64,000 bases of DNA from Cupriavidus gilardii (lineage in GTDB: Bacteria; Pseudomonadota; Gammaproteobacteria; Burkholderiales; Burkholderiaceae): contig NZ_VZOV01000005.1 of the NCBI RefSeq assembly GCF_008801915.1, positions 205,777-269,776 on the forward strand. The letters are read 5' to 3'. Both the position numbers and the translations under genes were made by a program. Position 1 is the stretch's first letter; each line of letters starts with the position of its first letter. Positions 63,880 through 64,000 of this stretch are shown in pieces. Under the pieces are notes generated by a model. It searched no databases and was not told where the DNA came from. It worked only from the letters and a program-made list of their open reading frames with translations.

Positions 63880-63923
63880 TTTGCATAAATTTGTTACCCG
63901 TTTTTGCATAAATTTGTTACCCG
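63880..63923. repeat. Two 21-base direct repeats with 23-base period
   Basis: The sequence begins TTTGCATAAATTTGTTACC and recurs exactly at 63903. The repeats are AT-rich, lie about 115 bases outside the IS and 38 bases before a possible gene start. They could be transposase-binding repeats of a Tn7/Tn5053-like end or operator sites. Not assigned. Confidence 0.8.
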
Positions 63924-63960
63924 CCCCTAGGCGCTTACCTTTCGGAGGCTGGCAGTTTCG

Positions 63961-64000
63961 ATGACGGCACAGCCGGCGACTATGCCGGGAGCGCCGTGTG
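63961..64000 (+). CDS. Possible start of a gene running off the right edge
   Basis: An ATG at 63961, with GGAGG ten bases upstream, opens a frame reading MTAQPATMPGAPC to the window end. Only 13 codons are visible, so no product can be named. Its position behind the repeats suggests a mobile-element gene, but this is a guess. Confidence 0.3.
   Translation, partial: MTAQPATMPGAPC

Larger units (their letters stand above)
63765..64000. other. AT-rich region at the right edge
   Basis: The stretch after the IS is AT-rich and contains 21-base direct repeats and a possible gene start at 63961. It is unlike the GC-rich host DNA and may be the end of another mobile element cut by the window edge. 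Confidence 0.45.

Noticed and set aside
63714..63911. Short open frame in the AT-rich right edge
   Set aside because: Its first codons overlap the IS end and it crosses the direct repeats, with no ribosome binding site or domain.

Overview
The window is GC-rich DNA whose gene families point to a member of the Burkholderiales (Betaproteobacteria). The evidence is a Bug/TctC solute receptor, many LysR, GntR, IclR and TetR regulators, DUF6351, DUF3649/DUF3325 iron-locus proteins, and an ISNCY-type transposase. Genus and species cannot be fixed from the sequence alone. No rRNA, tRNA or CRISPR array was seen.

Layout. 1-13 kb is metabolic and transport genes: a truncated peptide-ABC solute receptor, an old yellow enzyme, an amino-acid permease with an exported methyltransferase, an exported hydrolase, a DUF6152/DUF6644 pair, a LysR regulator followed by a TauD-like dioxygenase and a complete sulfonate/taurine-type ABC transporter, an exported ankyrin protein and a PAS protein. 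13.4-19.3 kb looks like a sugar-acid catabolic island: enolase-superfamily dehydratase, Bug receptor, GntR regulator with a palindrome at its start, cupin, SDR dehydrogenase and ACS-type MFS permease. A HigBA-like toxin-antitoxin pair, a DHA-type MFS efflux protein with a TTG start, and an LprI-like secreted protein follow.

22.0-34.7 kb, all on the minus strand, is the most unusual part. It is a compact five-gene operon made of a DUF6603 protein (753 aa), two very large proteins of no recognised family (848 and 1276 aa), a 520-aa protein of no recognised family, and an 803-aa subtilisin-like protease with an intact catalytic triad, no signal peptide and a beta-propeller-like C-terminus. Genes overlap or nearly abut, apart from one 53-base gap. 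I know of no assigned function for this set, and it is the best candidate here for an undescribed system.

35-42.2 kb is a complete iron-uptake and cell-surface signalling locus (FecI sigma, FecR, TonB-dependent receptor with signalling domain, DUF4198, DUF3649, PepSY, DUF3325) with a good Fur box upstream of the sigma gene. 42.4-46.4 kb holds a CpdB-like lipoprotein, a Sel1-repeat protein, a decayed permease fragment and a MetQ-like receptor. 46.5-50.6 kb encodes a three-subunit PaoABC-like molybdenum aldehyde oxidoreductase. 50.9-58.8 kb carries small regulatory and detoxification units (AraC/VOC, an orphan histidine kinase, TetR with GST and a PhnB-like protein, a lipid kinase with a phosphoesterase, DUF1330) and an IclR regulator. 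The IclR gene lies directly downstream of, and in line with, a large DUF6351 lipoprotein whose promoter region holds two IclR-like palindromes. The right end is more AT-rich and mobile: an ISNCY-like element whose transposase carries an in-frame TAG, then unexplained 21-base direct repeats and the first codons of a possible new gene.
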